A stretch of 64,000 bases of DNA from Podospora pseudoanserina (lineage: Eukaryota > Ascomycota > Sordariomycetes > Sordariales > Podosporaceae): assembly GCF_035222485.1 (NCBI RefSeq), contig NC_085920.1, positions 6,758,001 to 6,822,000 on the forward strand, in the 5' to 3' direction. This document shows positions 1 through 13,600 of the stretch, piece by piece. The position numbers and the translations under genes are program-made. The number at the start of each line of letters is the position of its first letter. Position 1 is the first letter of the stretch. The notes under the pieces are model-generated. The model searched no databases. It had not been told where the DNA came from and saw only the letters and a program-made list of their open reading frames with translations.

Positions 1-3000
1 ACAAGCAGCACAACAACCACAGGGACTTCCACAACCAGCACCACAACAACATCTACTTCCACCTCTGTGAGTGAGACCACTTCAACAAGTAGCACCACAA
101 CCACTGGCACCTCCACAACCAGCACTACAACCACGTCCACATCTGTAAGCCAGACCACATCGACAAGCAGCACCACCACCACGGGCACAGAAACTACAAG
201 TACTACAACCACATCTACTTCAGTCAGCCAAACGACTTCAACAAGCTCTACCACCACAACCGGGACGTCAACCACAAGCACAACTACCACAAGCACTTCC
301 ACGTCTATTAGTCAAACAACGTCCACGAGCTCCACCATCACAACTGGCACGTCAACATCAAGTACGACAACGACTGGGACGTCAACGACAAGTACGACGA
401 CCACTGAAACGTCAACCACAAGCACAACTACAACATCCACATCTACATCAGTGAGCGAGACTACCTCCACAAGTTCAACAACTACCACGTGGACATCTAC
501 CACAAGCACAACCACCACTTCCACATCTACCTCTACGTCCACATCAATTACCCAGACGACCTCGACAAGCTCGACGACTACAACCGGAACAGAGACCACA
601 AGCACAACTACTACCGGCACGTCAACTTCAAGCACAACGACTAGCACCACGACTACTGGCACCTCCACAACCAGTACCACCACCACAGGCACGTCCACTT
701 CAAGCACAACGACTACTGACACTTCGACAACCTCAACGACTACTACCGGGACATCAACCACCAGTACCACCAGTACCTCGACTTCAGTAACCGAAACCAC
801 TTCCACAAGCTCAACTACTACCACAGGGACGTCCACGACAAGCACCACAACCACAACCACGTCAACATCAGTTAGTGGGACAACCTCAACAAGCTCAACT
901 ACGACCACTGGGACCTCAACAACATCAACAACAACAACCGGCATATCGACGAGCTCAACCACCACCACAGGAACTTCGACTACTTCAACGACAACAACCG
1001 ACACAAGCAGCACAACAACCACAGGCACGTCAACGACTTCAACTACAACGACTGGCACGTCAACTAGCTCAACTACCACTACCGGGACTTCAACCACGTC
1101 AACTACCACCACAGGGACTTCGACGACATCAACCACGACCACTGGGACTTCAACCACGTCAACAACAACCTCGACGACTACCACTGGTACTTCAACAACC
1201 TCAACCACCACAACCGGGATTTCAACAACGTCAAGCACAACAACCGGGACTTCAACTACATCAACAACGACTACTGACACTTTCACCACCGAGACCACCG
1301 AGACTTCGACCACGTTGACAACCACTACCGGAACTTCGACCACATCAACAACCACGTTGACGACTACTACAGGCACTTCAACTACGTCAACTACCACCAC
1401 CGGCACTTTGACAACTTCAACGACAACAACCGGCACTTCGACCACGTCAACCACCACCACCGGCACTTCAACCACATCAACAACCGAGATTTCAACTACC
1501 TCAACAGCCACAACTGAGACGTCAACTACATCAACCACAACAACCGGAACTTCTACCACATCAACCACCGGTACTTCAACTACATCGACAACTACAACCG
1601 GGACTTCGACTACCTCCACCACTGCCACCGACACGTTGACAAGCTCAACAACAACAACTGGCACTTCGACCACGTCAACAACTACTTCCACGACAACCAC
1701 CGGGACGTCGACCACTTCGACTACAACCACTGGTACGTCAACGACGTCAACGACCACTACTGGGACGTCAACCACATCAACGACCACCACTGGGACGTCG
1801 ACGAGCTCAACCACCACCACCGGGACTTCAACAACATCAACGACTACAACTGGCACGTCGACAAGCTCAACGACCACAACCGGCACCGAGACATCTTCAA
1901 CAACAACCACTGGCACTTCAACGACTTCCACAACTACCACTGGCACGTCAACCAGTTCCACGACTACGTCGACGACAACTACAGGCACATCTACAACGTC
2001 TACAACAACTACCGGTACGGAAACGACCTCGACAACCACCTCCACAACAACCACCGGCACATCTACCACTTCCACGACGACAACCAGCACGGAGACCAGC
2101 TCTACAACCACCACCGGCACGTCCACGAGCTCGACCACTACTACCGGCACTTCAACAACTTCAACGACCACCACTGGCACCTCAACGACGTCCACAACCA
2201 CCACTGGTACATCCACAAGTTTGACTACGACAACCAGCACAGGCACTTCAACTACCTCGACGACTACGTCAACGACGACTACCGGCACATCCACAACATC
2301 TACAACAACTACCGGTACATCAACAAGCTCAACCACAACCACGGGCACGTCCACAACGTCCACCACGACCACAGGCACGTCCACAACGTCCACCACGACC
2401 ACTGGTACATCAACAAGCTCTACCACAGCCACTTCCACAACATCGACTACAACTACAGGCACTTCGACAACTTCGACAACCACGACTGGCACATCCACGA
2501 GCTCAACCACCACAACTACCACTGGCACTGAGACAACGTCGACCACCACGAGCGGCACTGAGACAAGCTCAACCACCACAACCACCATCGGCACGTCCAC
2601 GAGCTCAACCACCACAACTGGCACCGAGACAACATCAACCACCACGACTGGCACTTCAACGACGTCAACCACCACAACTTCCACATCTACAAGTCAAACC
2701 ACATCTACTAGCAGTACAACGACTACAGGGACATCGACTTCCAGCACGACAACCACCACCACTTCCACATCCGTGAGTCAGACCACCTCCACGAGCAGCA
2801 CGACCACCACTGGGACTTCGACAACCTCCACAACAACCACTGGCACCTCAACGAGTAGTACCACAACTACCGACACGTCAACGAGCTCGACGACTACGAC
2901 GGCCACTTCCACGTCGGTCAGCCAAACTACGTCAACAAGCAGCACCACGACCACCGGCACGTCAACAAGCTCAACGACTACCACAACGACCTCGACGTCT

Positions 3001-4629
3001 GTGACTGAGACCACTTCAACGAGCAGCACGACTACCACTGGCACTTCGACGAGCTCAACCACCACTACTGGCACCGAGACAACTTCCACTACCACCACCG
3101 GCACGTCAACAAGCAGTACTACAACCACGACAACTTCGGTATCAACGAGCAGCACGACGACGACGGGGACATCGACAACCAGTACGACAACTACCGGCAC
3201 CTCGACAAGTAGCACGACGACGACGGGGACGTCGACTTCCAGTACCACGACAACCACCACCTCCACGTCCACCTCTGTCAGTCGAACCACCACAACGAGC
3301 AGCACTACGACTACCGGCACGGCGACGTCAAGCACCACCACAACCACCACATCCACGAGCCAAACCACGTCGACAAGCAGCACCACCACCACCGGGACGG
3401 CAACATCTAGCACTACGACGACGACAACGTCTACGTCCACCTCGCTCAGCCAAACCACCTCCACATCCACCGAGACAACTACGTCAACCACCACCTCCTC
3501 GGCAACGGTGATCAGGGTTACGATCGCAACAACCAGCAGCACGTCAACAAGCGTCTCCACGACGAGCACCACATCGACCGTCTCCACAACAACCACGGCA
3601 ACGAGCACAAGCAGTACGACGACCACTGGCACATCAACAACCTCGACCACCACCACCCAGGCCAGCACAACAACCACGGGCACAACGACGATTTCAACCA
3701 CGCTCACCTCGGCCAGCACCACAACAACGGGGACATCCACCAGCAGTACCACCACCACTGGCACGGCAACTACGAGCACAACCACCACGAACACGTCAAC
3801 CAGCTCGACGACCACCACAGAAACCACCACGTCCTCCGCTACCGTCATCAGAGTCACCATCAGCGGTAGCACTTCCACCAGCGTCTCAACAACAAGCACC
3901 ACGTCCACCTTCTCCACCACGACGTCCACCACGGCAAGAAGCACAACAAGCACCACGTCCACCTTCTCCACCACAACGTCCACGACTGCCACCAGTACAA
4001 GCAGCACAACTACCACTGGCACCGCCACGACGTCCACAACCACCACCAGCACGCAGACTTCCACAACGACAAACACGGCGACAACTTCGACGACGACGAC
4101 AAGCACAACTAGCACCACTACCACTGGCACGTCAACCACGTCGACTACCCTCACCCAAGCGAGCACCACCACCACGGGTACGTCGACGACGACGACAACA
4201 ACAACGAGCACCAGCTCCAGCTCCGTCTCCGTCTTCAGAGTGACTATCATCTCCACAAGCAGCACCACAACGGAGACATCCACCACACGGACGACGTCCA
4301 CATTGTCAACATCAACAACGGTCATCAGCACATCCAGCACCACAACTACCGGCACCGCAACGACGTCGACGACCGCCACCAGCACATCCAGCACAACAAC
4401 CACTGGCACGGCGACGACCTCAACAACCACCACCGTGCCTAGCACAACCACAACTGGTACCTCCACCATCTCAACAACCATCACTTCAGCCAGCACAACC
4501 ACAACCGGCATCTCGACCTCCCTGGCCACAACAACTAGCACATCCAGCTCCACTACGACAACCATTTCCACATCCACCTCGTCGACAACTACAACCGGCA
4601 CATCCAGCACCACCACCACAACTTCCGCG
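1..4629 (+). repeat. Degenerate Thr/Ser repeat tract in coding sequence
   Basis: About 1540 codons are dominated by ACN and TCN/AGY, with periodic GGN (Gly) and short spacers containing Val, Gln or Glu. All four ACN codons are mixed within neighbouring units, so the tract is periodic at protein level but not a perfect DNA repeat. Unit length is mostly 10 residues, with shorter and longer variants. Confidence 0.9.
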
Positions 4630-6498
4630 GTATGTCCCCCCTGAACGCCGCCCCCTGAGCCCCCTCTTTTTCGCCTGTGAAACTAACACATGATCCAGAC
4701 CACCTCAACAACCAACACCATCACCTCCACCTCCACTGTCTCCATCTTCCGCGTTTCCATCCTCTCCTCCTCCACCACCGCAACCTCAACCCGCACAACA
4801 ATAGTAGATTTCACCACCACTCGCACAACAACTGTCGACCTCACAGTCAATGGCGCCGCCCGTCAAGCCTCGGCCGCCGTCTCGCAGGCCCAAGCTGGAC
4901 GTCAACAAGGCGAGGCCATCATCGTCGAGATTGACGTCTCTGGCACAAGCGTGGGTATTGTTTCTGCTACAACAACAGGAAACGTCATGGTTTCCATCTC
5001 TGGCACCACCGTACCAGTGGTTATCACCGCAGCGTCAGTGTTTGCCAGTCAGAGAAGCGCAAGCAGTGCCAGTGTGCGCAGTGCGTCACTTGCGAGCGCG
5101 AGCAGGGCGAGCGTCGCTTCTGTGGCGAGTGTGAGCAGTGCAAGCAGGGCGAGTTTCTTGAGCGCAGCTGGGATAGGGGGCAATGATGTGATTACGGCTG
5201 CGGCGGTTTTCAGTGCTCTGAGAGCAGAGAGTTCGGCAAGGGCCGCGTCCGCCTCTTCGGCTTCGGCTTCGGCTTCGAGGGCGGCAGCAGCACGGAGACT
5301 GCCATTGAGTGGACAAGCTTTTGGAGTTGGACCTGTGTCCGCTTCGGTTGATGTCGGAGTGGGCGCTTTGCCGGTTTCTGCTTCGGTGAACGTTGGTGCT
5401 GGAGGAGCGGCTGGTCCTCCCAGCTCGAGCACTTCAAGCTCTGTGACTCCTGTGCGAGCCGGAGCCGGAGCACCAGGCCAAGCGTCCATTTCTGTTTCCC
5501 AAGGCAGAGTTAGCTCAAGCTCTTCAACCACATCCAGTTCGACAACACCACCAGCAAGAGTACCACTCGGTCTCGGCGGTACGTCCGGCCGCTTCACCAT
5601 CCCCGCCCAACAACAACAAGGAATCAGCATGCCCGTCAGCTCAGTTTCCTCCTCATCATCCTCATCCACCGCCCGACCAGCCCGCCAACAAGGCGGAGCA
5701 GCAGGCGGCTTTGGAGCAGAGTTTGCTCCCGGGGGCGGTGAAGAGGAAGGGGCAGATTTTACTTCCGGAGGAGCGGGAGCGAGAGTTGGGGATGGGGTTG
5801 GAGAGACTGAGTCTCAGTTCGGAGTAGAGTTTGTCCCTGGTGGCGGGGAAGAAGAGGGGACCGACTTTTCCGCTCCCATCACTGGACAAGGAGCGCCTGG
5901 CCCACTGACGGAAGGAGACAATGTCTTCATTTTCGACAACGGCAACAACGAGGCAGGAACTGGGCTTGGCACCGCTGGCTCTGTGACTGGCTCCCAGTTT
6001 GGCAATGAGTTTGTGCCAGGCGGCGGCGAGGAAGAGGGCATTGTATTTTCGGGAGATGGTCTCACTTCCGACTCCCACGTCGAGACGGGCTCTGAATTCG
6101 GTAACGAGTTTGTTCCCAACGGCGGCGAAGACTGCTCCGTCTCGCTCTCCGCCAACGAGTTTCGTTTCCCCGTCGCCGCAACTGCCACACCAATCGGTGC
6201 AGCGTGCAGGACGGTAGCGGAGAGTTGGAGGCCTGGGGTGACGGAGTTGCTTCCTTCTTTGGGGGGTAGAAGAATTCCCAACCCTGACGACGGGAGAGTC
6301 GATAATGCCTATGGGCAGGAAGACGATGGCGGCAGGGTAGAGAAGAGACAAGGCCAAAACGACCCAGTCATTGTTGTCGTTACCGCTACCGCTACGGATA
6401 AGGTAACTGCCACGGCAGAGACGGATGTCACGGCTACGGCGACGGCGACGGCGACAGTTAGGGCGAGGTTTAGGGGCGTGAGGGATTATGTTCTTTAA
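1..6498 (+). CDS. Giant Thr/Ser-rich mucin-like surface protein (5' end outside window)
   Basis: The frame is open from base 1, so the true start and any signal peptide lie upstream. Exon 1 ends at 4629. A phase-0 intron at 4630-4698 (GTATGT donor, CTAACAC branch point, CCAG acceptor) joins exon 2, 4699-6498; the tandem stop codons after 4641 are thereby removed. At least 2142 residues are encoded. Residues 1 to about 1540 are almost only Thr, Ser and Gly in units like TTSTTTTGTS, broken by SVSQTTSTSS-type spacers. The last ~500 residues change to Ala/Ser/Val-rich sequence, then four G-x-EF-x-PGGGEEEG repeats, then a Thr/Ala-rich tail. Cysteine is nearly absent. Such composition suggests a heavily O-mannosylated, extended wall or extracellular protein. 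No GPI signal is visible at the C-terminus, which ends RDYVL. I recognise no named family; function is unknown. Large open frames on the opposite strand are composition shadows. Confidence 0.8.
5713..6138 (+). repeat. Four EFxPGGGEEEG peptide repeats
   Basis: In the mucin-like protein, four copies begin at 5713, 5821, 6001 and 6100, each around G-x-EF-x-P-GGG-EEEG followed by a short hydrophobic end. The last copy is degenerate (PNGGEDC) and carries one of the few cysteines. Copies 2-4 are preceded by an S-x-FG element. Spacing is uneven (108, 180 and 99 nt), so this is a dispersed motif family and not a simple tandem array. Confidence 0.85.
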
Positions 6499-9400
6499 TT
6501 TTTGAGAGCATATCTTTTCCGGATGTTTTGAGTATTCTTATCACAGGGGGGGGGGGCTTTTTTGAGGGAGGAATCTTTTCAGTTTGGTGGAATTTTCAAG
6601 GGAGGTTAAGAAATGAGTATGTTTGGTGATTTTTTTTTGGATGGAGTTTGAGAAAAAGATAAGGAAAATCAGGGAAATGGGGAGTGAAAAGTGCAAGGAA
6701 GGGGTTCAAGAAAGATTGGCATTCTTGTTTAAAGAAGGAAAAGAGAGAAAGGGGTTTCACTTCTTGAAAATTTACAAATGTTTGTTTTTGTTTTATTCTG
6801 ACGGCGGCGAAGAGGGTGTTAACGCCCCTTACCCCGTTGTTTGTTTTGGAATACACGGTACCCTGAGTTTGTAGGTAGTTTTTAATCGATTGAGTCTGTG
6901 AAGTTATACACAGATGCTTACACTAGGTGGTTTGTTTTTGGGATGGTGTTTTGTGTGATGCTATGGGAGTGACATGGAAAGAGGTATGTCTTGGGCCTTT
7001 TAATGTGTTGATAAATATTCTACTGAGGCTCATTTGGCAGAACGACATTCCACAAAGCAAGAGCTCCTTTCTCAGAGCATTGCCCATTTCCCCTGAGATT
7101 AAGCTCAATGGAAGCTCATGTTAGGCAAATAGCTCTTGGCACAGATACTCAGTTTCTCATCCAGCTTCACGTAACTGATTCTGTATCCCCCAACCTCGAA
7201 TCATTAAGCTAACAATACAGCCAGGGCAGTAAACACACCAGGGGCTCACCACCCCCTCAAAACAAACCCAAGATCTTTCCCAAAGCAAGCCTTTCAGCCT
7301 GTCAGGGCTCCCCAGATCTTTTCCCTCCGTCAGATCAATCAAGGGGATCTCAACACCCACGTTTCAGCTACCAAACCCGGCGATGCACGACACCAGATCA
7401 TGAGGCTTGCCCCCCAAAGTCTATTGCTGGTGGGGTTCCAAGAGACGTCAAAGTGTCAAAAAAAATAAATAAAAAATAAAAATAAAAAAATCGCTAAGAA
7501 TAACCAAAAAAGATTCTAGAATCTCAATGATGTGGTGTAGCGTGCCCGACTGCCGAAAGAGTCTGTCGTGTCGATGAAGTTGTTTCAGGGGGCTTGGGTA
7601 TGGAGTGTGGACCTCCTTTTTGTTTCAACGGCGGCAGTGAGGTTTGTCGTCTGATCAACCTCGCGCCAAAAAAAAAAAAAAAAAAAATGTCAAAGCGATT
7701 AGACGCGGCAAGGAGAGGGAGAGATGAACCGTACGGAAGATATCTCCGTACAGAAACAGGGAGGTGGGTGGTGGAGGCTGCTGAAGCAAGGACCCTGTTT
7801 GACTGCAGGCAGAAACCGAAGGGATCACACTGACACGACCCGGCAGTTCATCAGGACACAAGAGTTGGGTTCATCCTATGAATCAACTGCACGGTGAATA
7901 TCAAAATGGCTAATATTGACGGGCTGATGATGCTCTGCTTCTGCCATTGTGTCCTCTTTGCTGCCCGTCCCTTGGTTTCAGGGTGCCATTTTGCCGGTGA
8001 GCCTTGCAAGCACCAAGCAATTCATGCATTCTTACAGGGCTGGTTCGGTTGCCCGGATTTGACTGAATTTCGATCGAGTAATACAGCCAACGGACAGGAT
8101 TCGAGTCGTGATATACATCCCTTGATTAAGCGGAACAAAACAGGTTGCTGGAAGAGGAGAAAATCCTGGCTATTTGATGGGAGAGGGGTGCATGCACCGG
8201 ATTCTTGGTCGGATCACTGGAAACAGATGATGTCAGAATCGGTGTTGGCGTCGACATCCGAACCTGCCCTGTGCTTTTCTTCGCGCTGAGCCGCCCTTTG
8301 AATGGCGGGGGCATCCTGCAGAGACAGGGGGTGTGGAAGGTGGTGGTGGTGGTGTTCGGAGAGAAAAACGCTCGGTGAGAGGCCCGACTTGGTGGGTGGG
8401 TTTTCTCTGCAAACTTCAGCTTCATGCTGTCAAACCACGATCCTCGACAGCATCCGACCCGACGACGACGACGCAGGTGTCTCGACGGGCGACCGGCGGG
8501 CCTCGACTCTGAAAGACTGCAATTCCTCCTGCCAGCAATCAGCAGTAGCGTGAGAAAATAAGAGTTTTCTTGGTGAATTGGCGCTCCATGTCTCACCACG
8601 TGTCGAAGGGGTCCTCCAACCCCTCATGCTATTCCACTTTGACTTCATGCAGACTCTTCCTCTTGATAGCTGTTGCATGTATGTCCCCGCCATTTTTACC
8701 GCTTTTCTGCTCGACAGTTGTGCAAAAAAACTGGTTGTCGTGTCGATGGAGGGTCAAAGTCAACAAAGCAAAACAACCTGTCGACGGTGAGAGAGAACAC
8801 CAACCACACACCGATTGATCGGTCTTGGCTTGGCCGACGACCGACCCCGGGTGTGGGGCATTCTCGGACACGAAGAATCTCGGGAGTGCGTTGGGAATTC
8901 CCGGAGATGGTACCTCTCCGCCCGAATCAGAAGTGCAGATGGCGTTGCCGGAGGCGGCAGTTGTGACCCCAATCTGGGCATCGAAACGCGCGCAAGTCCT
9001 GAACTCTGGAAAATGTCCACGATGTCCAAGAGACGCGCTCGGGTGTTGCTGCTTCTCCAGGCTGATGACGTTTCGCGCACAGGGTTACATCCCGAACAGG
9101 GAGGCTCAGAAGATTACCCCCACCCACTTGCGGGGGGGGTTGACGGGCGCCAAGCGGGGGTTTGATGAAGAAGAGAGAAAATCAGCGGGATCGAGAACTC
9201 GGAGATCACATCTTGAAATTGCGTGGCATTATGGCCTTGGCTGGTCGTTCAACCACTGAAGTCTCCCCTCCTCCTCAACCCCCCAGCCCACCCTGGAGCC
9301 GAGCTTCCGGGCTTTCACAGACACGATCAACAGTTGCTTTGCATCATGGAAATTCCAGAAAACCCAGAGATCTCGCCGCTGCTGCGACATGATATGACTC

Positions 9401-10674
9401 TTGCTGGGTGACTATCAGCTTGACAAGGCCCCAAGGCTGTACTCACCTCGTGCCAAGATATCTCGCCATATAAAATTGCGCTGCCATCTTGTGAGATGGC
9501 CGGTGATATAGCGGGAATTGGCCAACTGACCGGAGGCAGACGTCGAAGCCATTTTGGGGCAAGCTCACTGGGACAAGGTCCTCAACAGTGCCCAATTGGG
9601 ACATGTAAAGACGGCACGAGGGTGGATTTCCGGAGCTCTCCCATCTGAAACAGATATCGCCAACACTGAAGGACCCCGCTTCACCGAGTCCTGATCTTGG
9701 TCTGTTCAGGCCTGGTCTTCATGGTATGTCGATATTGTAGAGCAAGAGAGAATAAATTATGTTGTTCGACTCATTGGCTGTCCGGCCACCCGTCTTGTTT
9801 GGTAGGTCGTGTATCATTGCAAGGGACAAATCAGGCTTTATGGTGGTAGCAGGAACAGGTGCAAGGGAACCAAGATGCGGGCACTGAATCTGGAGCACTG
9901 GAGCACTGGAGCACCCTGCCATGCATCCCCATCTGTCAAATATACGACAGACCTGAACATGCCCTTTCTCGCCGCGCAGCCAGACCGAAGCAGGAGGGAG
10001 GTTGGCGGGTGCAGGAAGAGACGTCTGTAGGCCGGGATCAGACGCTCTCCAGTCTCACTGATCTCTCAACGATGGAGCTGGCGCACGTCTCACTCTGGGC
10101 AGCCCCGCTTTCTTGCTCCTGTGCTCCCTGAACAGAAGGGAAGGGGGGAAGGGTTCCCTGGCTCAGGCGCATGCACCTCATGTAACAACCAAGACTTGTT
10201 ACATCTACAAAGCAACCGCGCCCCATCCAGTCCCTCTCTTGTCTTGCTCCCATCTTCTTGCCTTCTTCCAGTCGTGTTTCGACGTCTACTTTATACGTCT
10301 CGGATTCTTTCCAGCCTCGCCAGAGCGAGAGGCCAAACAAACCCCAGGAAACACGCCATCCTTTGAGCCAGGGCAGGCTGGTTTCTGCTGGGCCCATTTG
10401 TGTGGCTGTCCAACTCCATTTCTTTCAGTTCAGCTTTTTCCTTTCCTTCCCACCCACCACCCCCCGTTTCCGAATTATTCCCAACCGACAGCCGGCTGCT
10501 CTCGCCCCGTGTCTTGACTTGATTGCTCTCCCATAGCCCCCCAGAACCTCACCGCGGCACATCACTCCTGGACCACACAGCATTGGAACGGCATGGCACC
10601 CGCAATCTCCGCATAGCAACACTCTTGCCGTCGACCCTCGGTGGGCTACTGCCCCGTAGCCCACTCCTGGCACC
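6499..10674. other. Intergenic, 4.2 kb, no supported gene
   Basis: This holds the 3' flank of the mucin-like gene and the upstream region of the Ser-rich gene. It contains a G-run near 6547, AT-rich stretches around 7455-7500 and an A-run near 7669-7687. The open frames here are short, mutually overlapping on both strands and show no family resemblance. The last ~500 bases are C/T-rich, as expected for a fungal 5' leader. Confidence 0.6.
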
Positions 10675-13600
10675 ATGGGAAACGCCCAGTCCACTGAGAC
10701 AGCCCGGAGGTATTCCCAGAAGCTGTCCAAGCCGAAAACCAACAATCATGCCACAGCCGGTCTGTTGAGCCCCAGCGGCTCCTCAAATAATCCCAAGAGA
10801 TACTCCAACCGCCCACTGCCAGATCCTCCATTGTCTTCTCCCTCGCCAGTCTCTACCCCAACCTCATCGGTTTTTGACCAGGCCGACACTGCCCAGACAC
10901 GCAACGGCCGCAGTGCCTCGTTCACATCAGTCCCAGCTCTGCAACAGGAATCCAAACGAAGAAGCCTGTTCCGCGTGAGGTCAACCCAAGTTGTGCCTGA
11001 CGCTGACCATCGGGATAGCATTGGGTCGGGATCGAGGATGGTGGATCTGATGAACAGGGCCAACTCGTTGACGTATGAGTCGGCAGTCGCATACTATGGG
11101 CCGCCCGAGCCTGAGGAGTACGTTCTGTGTCTGTGGGCGATTGCTGGGTCTTGAAAGTCTTGCTAACATCTGTCTGCACAGGTGGTCATCCGAACCTAGA
11201 ACCCGGACATCTTGGAACTATAACTTGACGTCATATGAGGCTAAGCGTTTGTTGAATCTCGTCGAAGAACCAGGGCTTGAACATGCGACGACCATGTCAG
11301 AGAATCGGATGACGGTTGTCACCGAGACGACGTGGAAGAGCTCCAATCCGACGAACCCTCCGAGCACCTCGGTCACCCGTGCCAACTCGGAAGTCTCGCT
11401 CTACATGCCTGTTCGACGAAGATCCATCATCCAAACGCCAGGCGTTGCTACCCGGGCAAATTCGATGCGCAGCGTTCCCGGACAACCGAGATTCAATCCA
11501 CGATATAGTCACCCTCCTACCCCAAGTCTGTCCAGGCAACCGTCTTTCGACTCGTACCGAGATGGAATCGTTTCTATGCCGCCTCGGCTTGATGATATCG
11601 GGTCGATTCCCAGAGCGGTAACGCCGCGCGAGGAAGATTACCAGTCAATTGGTGGTTATAAGTTGGGTTCTTTGCGTATCACGAACGGGCCCGCCAGCCC
11701 TTCGAGTCCGGAGGTGGAGAGAAAAGGTGGAAGTCGGTTCAAGTTGGGGGGAGATGATGACTACTTTGCCAACACGACAGCTTCGGACCAGAGCAGCACG
11801 ACAAACCCCACTACCGCTGCACTACCACCGACACAACAACAGCCAGATGCTGCGGGACTCAGTCACACCACCACGACCGTTGTAAGCCAGCAGACAAGCG
11901 TTGTCTCTGACGGCGTCTCTGTCACGAGCACTCGACAATACTTGAAGGAGGTCAACATCAGCCCGCTCTCTGTCCGTTTATCTCCTCCGACAAGCCCGCG
12001 ACTGCAGACCACATCCAAGCATACCGCCCACGAGGATTCACTGTTCGAGGATGATGTTCTGTCGGAGATTGCAGCTGCCGAGATTCTGGATGTTCGTCTG
12101 GATCCCAGTGCAAAGCCATCTCAAGTCACTCCGACCAAGGCTCTGTCCAGAAGCGACAGCGGATTCATCTCGACGACGAGCCCCTCCCCCGAATCCCCGC
12201 ACAAGCCATTGACAAAAGCCGATTCCGGCTATAGCTCCAATGTTTCTCTCCGCTCCTTCAAGGCGAAGGATCAACCTTCTAAGAAGGAGAGCATGCGCTC
12301 GCTTGAGGGCCGGTCGGAAGCAAACCGCCGGAGCAGCTCAGTCAGATCCGATGAGCGGGAGCAGATTGTGCCCGCCTATGTCATAGCACCACCGAGAGAA
12401 GCACCGCCTCCTCCAGTACCTCCGAAAGATGCTCGCCGCGAGAGCCCGGGTCCGTCGCCCAACCCAAGGTCTGCCAGACAATCGAGCCGCTCCACCAGCA
12501 ACCTAGCTCCGGAGAGTAGCCTCAACAGAGCGGGAAACTCTAGGGCGCCGCTTTCTCTGACTCCAATCAAGAACCTCCGATCTCGTGATCGCGGACCAGC
12601 GTCTCCCGAATCTGTCCCCACTCCTGTCAGTGCCAAATCGTCAAAGTCTGACAACTCTACCTTGAGCATTGGGACCAAGCCTCAGAAACCCAACAGACTC
12701 CAGAGACTCCTAAGCAGTGCTCGTCGCTCTGCAGCTGGCCCACTGGAAGCCCATGCGACACATGCTGTTGGGCAGAACGCCATTCCGTCGATACCGAGAG
12801 AGGTGGAAAGCAAGCTTCAGGAGCACAATGGCAGGTTTCCCATAACAACCAAGAGGCTGGCACTGAGGCCTCGAGCCAGTTTGGATACTCTGAAGACCAT
12901 TTTCAGTGTTGGAAGCATGGAGGCTAGTCTCGATGCCCTTCACACGGCTCAGAAGCCTCCTGCTACTGCTGAATCAGGAGCAGAGCACAGCGCAAAGGAG
13001 AGTTCGTGGAGGCAAACCATGCACTCTGTGCCCACGCACATTGCCCACGTCGCCTCGCAAGTTATGCCGAAGAAGCCCATCGTGCGGAAGCCTGTAGTAG
13101 CTCGGCAGAGTTTTGAGAACCGAAGGAGCATGGATGGCAGGCCACGGCTTGTTTCTGAATTTGCCAACAGCTCGCCTAGGCACTCTCACGAAGCGACACT
13201 TGATGCTCTGGTGGGTGGTCGTGCAGTCATCTACTCGCCCCCAGACGAGGACCAGGAGGATACGAGGTATGCCATCGCGCACACCGAACTGCTTGCTTCG
13301 CTTCCATCACCCTTGCTTCCTAGCCCACTCGCCAAGGCGATGTCCATGAGCAGCAAGACCAACACACCACCTCCGGTTAGTATGGCGACGAGGCGCCAGA
13401 TGTCCCTCCGCGTGCCACCGCCCTTACGATCACAGTCATCCAACTCGAGTCTTCACCGCACGGCCAGCCGCGAGAGCATTCAGAGCTATCCTGCTGCTCA
13501 ATCCCTCTCGAGGAAGCCCAGCAGGGAGAGTATTCGCAGCTACCCATCATACCAGCAAGGAATGATTCCGGACGCGGCTCTGCCCTCTGCTGCACCCACA

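Noticed and set aside
312-2684. 790-codon minus-strand frame opposite the mucin-like gene
   Set aside because: Val/Glu/Asp-only composition is the mirror of the Thr/Ser tract; no ATG-led family-like sequence.
2778-4619. 613-codon minus-strand frame opposite the mucin-like gene
   Set aside because: Same composition shadow as above.
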